Shown here in pieces: positions 61,974-64,000 of a DNA stretch of 64,000 nucleotides. Below the pieces are notes generated by a model. That model was not told the DNA's origin. It saw nothing but the letters and a program-made list of their open reading frames with translations, and searched no databases. This DNA is from Endozoicomonas ascidiicola (GTDB lineage Bacteria > Pseudomonadota > Gammaproteobacteria > Pseudomonadales > Endozoicomonadaceae), in assembly GCF_001646945.1 (NCBI RefSeq), contig NZ_LUTV01000003.1, forward strand, positions 142,582 to 206,581, read 5' to 3'. The stretch's first letter is position 1, and every line of letters begins with the position of its first letter. The position numbers and the translations under genes are program-made.

Positions 61974-62753
61974 ATGTCTGATAAAAATTCAAAAGACCTG
62001 TTTGATTTGACCGGAAAAATCGCTCTGGTTACTGGTGCCAGCCGAGGCATAGGTGAATCCATCGCCCGATTACTGGCTGATCGTGGCGCCCACGTTATTG
62101 TTTCCAGCCGTAAACTGGATGGTTGTGAAGCCGTCTGCAGTTCCATTCGTGACAGTGGCGGTTTGGCAGAAGCCATTCCTTGCCACATTGGCGAGATGGA
62201 GCAGATCACTGCGCTGTTTGATGCGATCAAGAGCAAGCATGGTCGGCTGGATATTCTGGTCAACAACGCGGCTGCTAACCCTTACTTCGGTCATATTCTG
62301 GATACGGATCTGGCGGCGTTTCAAAAGACTGTCGACGTGAATATTCGTGGTTACTTCTTTATGTCTGCTGAAGCGGGAAAAATTATGCGAGAACAGGGCG
62401 GTGGCAATATTGTTAATGTTGCTTCTGTCAATGGCGTGACTCCCGGGCATATGCAGGGTATTTATTCCGTGACCAAAGCGGCTGTGATCTCCATGACCAA
62501 AGCCTTTGCCAAAGAGTGTGCTGGCCTGAATATTCGGGTGAATGCCTTGTTACCAGGGCTTACAGAAACGAAATTTGCTTCTGCCCTGACCGGCAATCCA
62601 GCCATTATGAAGCAGGCACTGACCCATATTCCCATGAATCGCAGTGCCGATCCGGATGAGATGGCAGGCACTATTTTGTATCTGGTGTCCGATGCGTCCA
62701 GTTATACGACGGGTGCCTGTATTAATGTGGATGGTGGGTATTTGACGGTTTGA
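61974..62753 (+). CDS. Short-chain dehydrogenase/reductase (second)
   Basis: This 259-residue enzyme has TGASRGIGE, NNAAANPYFG, VNVASVNG and YSVTKAAV, and ends with GACINVDGGYLTV. It is closest in pattern to 3-oxoacyl reductase or gluconate 5-dehydrogenase types. It is the last gene of the operon. Confidence 0.88.
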   Translation: MSDKNSKDLFDLTGKIALVTGASRGIGESIARLLADRGAHVIVSSRKLDGCEAVCSSIRDSGGLAEAIPCHIGEMEQITALFDAIKSKHGRLDILVNNAAANPYFGHILDTDLAAFQKTVDVNIRGYFFMSAEAGKIMREQGGGNIVNVASVNGVTPGHMQGIYSVTKAAVISMTKAFAKECAGLNIRVNALLPGLTETKFASALTGNPAIMKQALTHIPMNRSADPDEMAGTILYLVSDASSYTTGACINVDGGYLTV

Positions 62754-62757
62754 TATG

Positions 62758-62787
62758 CAGGCTGCAACTAAGAAGAGTTGCAGCCTC
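62758..62787. terminator. Hairpin between convergent genes
   Basis: AGGCTGCAAC and GTTGCAGCCT form a 10-bp perfect stem around 8 nt. The flanking T-runs are weak on both strands, so it may be a moderate bidirectional terminator. Confidence 0.5.
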
Positions 62788-62792
62788 TTCTG

Positions 62793-63899
62793 CTAAAAAA
62801 GTTCCAGACAGATTTGTCGGCTAAGCTCCATCTCTTTCAATGTGTTTTCAACGATCTGAGGATCTGTGATCTGTGCAGATAGCACCAGCCTGACCTGATC
62901 AAGAATAGAACCCCGAAGATCTCTCCGACCACAAACGTATAAACGGGCATGTTTGTTTAATAGCCAGTCAGCCAATCGTTCTCTGTTTTCAGCCAGAATA
63001 TCCTGCACGTAGACTTTTTTCTCACTTTCCCGAGAGAAGGCCGTATCAAGATAGTGCAGTTGCCCGTTGGTCTGCATGGCTTCCAGTTCATCTTGATAGT
63101 AGTAGTCTGCCGTCGACTTCCGATTCCCGAACAACAACCAGTTTTCGCCAGCGTGTTGTTTGGCTATACGTTCATTAAGAAGACACATCATTGGCGCGAT
63201 CCCTGCACCGGTCGCCACCATAATCATGGGAGTATCAGACTCTGGCAGGGTAAGACCGCCACCGCTTTTCCATTTGGCCTGAAGCTGGTTACCGGTTTTC
63301 AATTCTGTGGTCAGGTATTGAGAGCAGCGACCATAAACCGTTTCGCCATTCTCCTGATAAGACAACAACCCAACGCACAGTTCTACCTGATTGCCTGCAA
63401 CGGATGGTGCGGAAGCGATGGAGTAAAGGCGTTCACGGCTATCATCAGGCGGCGTAATAGCCAGCAGATCTCCAACCTGATAGTTGAATGCTTCATCACC
63501 GGCGGCATTAAATACCAGACGGTAGGCCAGATTGCCATGTTCTGAATCTTTGGTCAGTGTTTGATGTTTCACCAGCTCCAGAGTCAGCTTTTTTTCGGTT
63601 TGCTGAATCTGGGATTCATCACTGTTCAGCCCTAACTGAATCTGCAACCACTGTTGCATGGGTTCGATGGGGTTGCCATCTACCAGAATCAGGCTGTCTT
63701 CTTCTGCGGCACCCATTCTCTCCAGCTCTTGTTGATAAAGATGACCCGCTTCGCAAAACTTTGCATAGGCTTTATCGCCAAGAGCCAGCAGGGAAACCGG
63801 CGTCGTTAATACTGAAAATTGCTGAAGCTGTTCATAAAACGCAATGCCATTATCGGGAATATCGCCATCATCGTAAACTGGGCTGAAGATAAGATTCAT
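62793..63899 (-). CDS. Diflavin reductase lacking the first half of its flavodoxin domain
   Basis: The 368-residue product starts in the middle of a flavodoxin fold: SPVYDDGDIPDNGIAFYEQL and SLLALGDKAYAKFCEAG match the second half of the FMN domain of CysJ-like proteins. The FAD-binding part (RLYSIASAPS) and the NADPH-binding part (VATGAGIAPMMCLL, YVCGRRD) follow complete. An in-frame TAA lies upstream of the ATG with no start between, so the FMN phosphate loop is missing. It may be a remnant or a shortened FAD-only reductase. Confidence 0.75.
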   Translation of the reverse strand: MNLIFSPVYDDGDIPDNGIAFYEQLQQFSVLTTPVSLLALGDKAYAKFCEAGHLYQQELERMGAAEEDSLILVDGNPIEPMQQWLQIQLGLNSDESQIQQTEKKLTLELVKHQTLTKDSEHGNLAYRLVFNAAGDEAFNYQVGDLLAITPPDDSRERLYSIASAPSVAGNQVELCVGLLSYQENGETVYGRCSQYLTTELKTGNQLQAKWKSGGGLTLPESDTPMIMVATGAGIAPMMCLLNERIAKQHAGENWLLFGNRKSTADYYYQDELEAMQTNGQLHYLDTAFSRESEKKVYVQDILAENRERLADWLLNKHARLYVCGRRDLRGSILDQVRLVLSAQITDPQIVENTLKEMELSRQICLELF

Positions 63900-63953
63900 C
63901 AGGAAAAATTTTGGGTATCCGCATTTGATGATTGATTAATAGGTAAAATTAAT

Positions 63954-63969
63954 CATACCGAATGGTATG
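63954..63969. promoter_or_regulatory. Palindromic operator upstream of the reductase
   Basis: CATACCGAATGGTATG is a dyad of CATACC/GGTATG around 4 bp, typical of TetR-family operators. It lies 55 bp before the reductase start; a divergent regulator may lie beyond the window. Confidence 0.5.
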
Positions 63970-64000
63970 TGCTTATGTTGATTTGCCCCTGTCAACGTCG

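Overview
The window looks like the chromosome of a marine, facultatively anaerobic gammaproteobacterium with moderate GC. The gene families, FNR-type operators, a Vibrio/Aeromonas-style lateral flagellar set and many short palindromic dispersed repeats fit an Oceanospirillales-type organism. An Endozoicomonas-like bacterium is my best guess, but no rRNA or housekeeping marker here proves it.

Region 1 (1-14.2 kb) is accessory metabolism. It opens with the 3' part of an IS982-like transposase. A gene-poor stretch follows that holds a perfect FNR operator, a -10 element and a terminator arranged like an anaerobically induced small RNA on the minus strand (about 806-972). A MATE exporter and a DMT-type permease with a small partner protein come next. 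From 5.1 kb there is a glycyl-radical choline degradation locus associated with a bacterial microcompartment (BMC). It has three tandem hexameric shell proteins, a disordered protein with four DDxRF motifs and a C-terminal amphipathic helix, a long-form choline TMA-lyase (CutC), its radical-SAM activase (CutD), a fourth shell protein, and a second, short CutC paralogue with two altered pocket residues. The aldehyde and alcohol dehydrogenases, phosphotransacylase, BMC pentamer and trimer of a complete compartment are absent from the window.

Region 2 (14.3-54.3 kb) is one nearly complete lateral (Laf-type) flagellar gene set. The minus-strand block fliMNOPQR-flhBA is followed by motY-lafK-fliEFGHIJ, then the minus-strand flgN-flgM-flgA, flgBCDEFGHIJ (with a textbook sigma54 promoter at 31678-31693), two hemerythrins, flgKL, flagellin lafA, a flaG-like gene, fliD, fliS, fliT, fliK, fliL, fliA(lafS), motA(lafT) and motB(lafU). 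Export, basal body, hook, filament, stator and its own sigma54 activator and sigma28 factor are all present, with no chemotaxis genes. Between flgL and lafA an island holds a VapBC module, a complete IS and a RelBE/ParE-like module.

Region 3 (54.3-64 kb) begins with an unrecognised 758-residue protein that has a zinc-ribbon-like cysteine cluster and a possible papain-like (YopT/AvrPphB type) catalytic triad. A LysR regulator stands divergent from an operon of acyl-CoA dehydrogenase, SDR, APH-like kinase, histidine phosphatase and SDR, which recalls the kinase/dehydrogenase handling of hydroxyacyl-CoAs by ACAD10/11 and Lva enzymes. The window ends with an N-terminally truncated diflavin reductase preceded by a palindromic operator.

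Three dispersed repeat families occupy many intergenic spaces: one based on CTCGTTCCCATGC/GCATGGGAACGAG arms, one on CGTCATCTCCGCG...CGCGGGAATGACG, and one on a 7-bp CCGTTNN unit. They nest inside one another in several places.
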